DNA from: JAWLBW01 sp041687475
Lineage (GTDB): Bacteria > J088 > JAWLBW01
Direction: 5' to 3'
NCBI GenBank assembly: GCA_041687475.1
Contig: JAWLBW010000247.1
Span: 1 to 7,177, forward strand
Length of the DNA stretch: 7,177 nucleotides
Shown: positions 6,671-7,177 of the stretch, in pieces
Layout: the number at the start of each line of letters is the position of its first letter
Position numbering within the stretch: position 1 is the first letter of the stretch
Translations under genes and position numbers: made by a program
Notes under the pieces: generated by a model
Databases searched by the model: none
Seen by the model: only the letters and a program-made list of their open reading frames with translations
What the model was told of the DNA's origin: nothing

Positions 6671-7177
6671 TCAACCGGGCCTCCGCGTATCCTTGATGTA
6701 ATCGGCGGTCATGGCCGCCCGGGCCATGATGGTGTACGAGGGGTCGACCCCCAGGCTTGTCGGAAAGACGCTGCTGTCGCCGACAAACAGGTTTCTGACC
6801 TCGTGCGTTTCGCCATTCAGGTCTACCACGCTCGTCTTCGGATCGCTACCCATACGTGCCGTGCCCATCGGATGCGGCCCCGCCAGCGCCAGGTCGTTCG
6901 GGCGCACGCGCCAGTCGGCCAGACGGCGAACATCGTTTTCGTTGCGCAGGCGAATGGGCCGATGGGTGGGAAAGAGCACTTCCTTCGCGCCCGCTTCGAG
7001 CATGATGAGGGCGCTTTTGATCATGAAGTCGCGTATCTTGAGCAGGTCGACACCGTTGCTGCTGTAGGTATAGAGCGCATTTCCGTCGCCGTCGAGTTCG
7101 ATGTGGCCGGGGTTCTCGTCGTCAATGACCGAGTACTGGCTGATGAGGCGATTGTACTGCCGCATGAAATCGCCCAT
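6671..7177 (-). CDS. GMC-family FAD-dependent oxidoreductase, C-terminal part only
   Basis: Glucose-methanol-choline family flavoenzymes oxidise alcohols, sterols or sugars using FAD. Only the last 168 residues are in the window; family members are usually above 500 residues, so the gene continues past 7177. The ATG at the window edge need not be the true start. The visible part is the GMC C-terminal domain: HPMGTARMGSDP carries the active-site histidine, followed by SVVDLNGETHEVRNLFVGDSS (family consensus VxNLxVxDxS), then SVFPTSLGVDPSYTI, the FAD-contacting end. The pattern resembles long-chain alcohol oxidase and cholesterol-oxidase-like members more than choline dehydrogenase; the substrate is unknown. 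Where most relatives have N or H before the final Pro (GVNP), this has D. The TGA stop is 1 nt from the ATG of the UbiB-family gene, so the two form an operon and may act on membrane lipids or quinone-linked electron transfer (inference). Confidence 0.92.
   Translation of the reverse strand: MGDFMRQYNRLISQYSVIDDENPGHIELDGDGNALYTYSSNGVDLLKIRDFMIKSALIMLEAGAKEVLFPTHRPIRLRNENDVRRLADWRVRPNDLALAGPHPMGTARMGSDPKTSVVDLNGETHEVRNLFVGDSSVFPTSLGVDPSYTIMARAAMTADYIKDTRRPG

Noticed and set aside
4969..6696. 575-residue plus-strand ORF opposite the UbiB-family gene
   Set aside because: It is a shadow of the ABC1 gene, which shows KxGQ, HGDPHPGN and membrane segments in the right order. The plus frame has no recognisable motif and an atypical composition.

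Overview
This is a GC-rich bacterial window (roughly 60-65% G+C by eye) holding two gene blocks that converge on a short AT-richer junction at about 4091-4160. No rRNA, tRNA, CRISPR, insertion sequence or phage gene is visible. The gene set is that of a chromosome with aerobic or quinone-linked metabolism: tyrosyl-tRNA synthetase, a cobalamin adenosyltransferase, glyoxalase II, an ABC1/UbiB atypical kinase and a GMC flavin oxidoreductase. I cannot name the organism. A Gram-negative lineage such as a deltaproteobacterium-like group is plausible, but that is weak inference.

Plus-strand block (1-4090). It opens with tyrS, which lacks its N-terminus at the window edge. Next comes a 527-residue relative of long-chain acyl-CoA synthetases whose adenylation motifs are badly eroded, starting inside the tyrS stop codon (TGATG). 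A PduO-type cob(I)alamin adenosyltransferase follows, with its own Shine-Dalgarno. The block ends with a 242-residue protein of unknown function that has a Rossmann-type glycine loop and an unusual Cys/His pattern. Spacing is 15 nt or less, or overlapping, everywhere except the last junction (25 nt). That junction is bridged exactly by a nine-codon reading frame. One polycistronic mRNA is likely.

Junction (about 4065-4188). Five consecutive 7-bp units (GATTGAG-like, reading on the minus strand) run from the end of the unknown-function gene into the spacer. Two more units lie about 36 bp away in the opposite orientation, so the two clusters can form an imperfect hairpin. Beside them is a perfect 12-bp-stem, 4-nt-loop hairpin that contains the stop codon of the opposing gene. 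It probably serves as the transcript end for one or both blocks.

Minus-strand block (7177-4180, in transcription order). It holds the C-terminal part of a GMC oxidoreductase, an AarF/UbiB-family kinase-like protein starting 1 nt after it, and a glyoxalase II-type metallo-beta-lactamase-fold hydrolase 39 nt further on. The first two are almost certainly co-transcribed and the third probably is.

The items most worth a second look are the eroded ANL protein coupled to tyrS, the Cys/His-rich Rossmann protein next to the corrinoid enzyme, and the heptanucleotide repeat. I do not see a complete new multi-gene system. No promoter could be called confidently; both blocks may be transcribed from outside the window.
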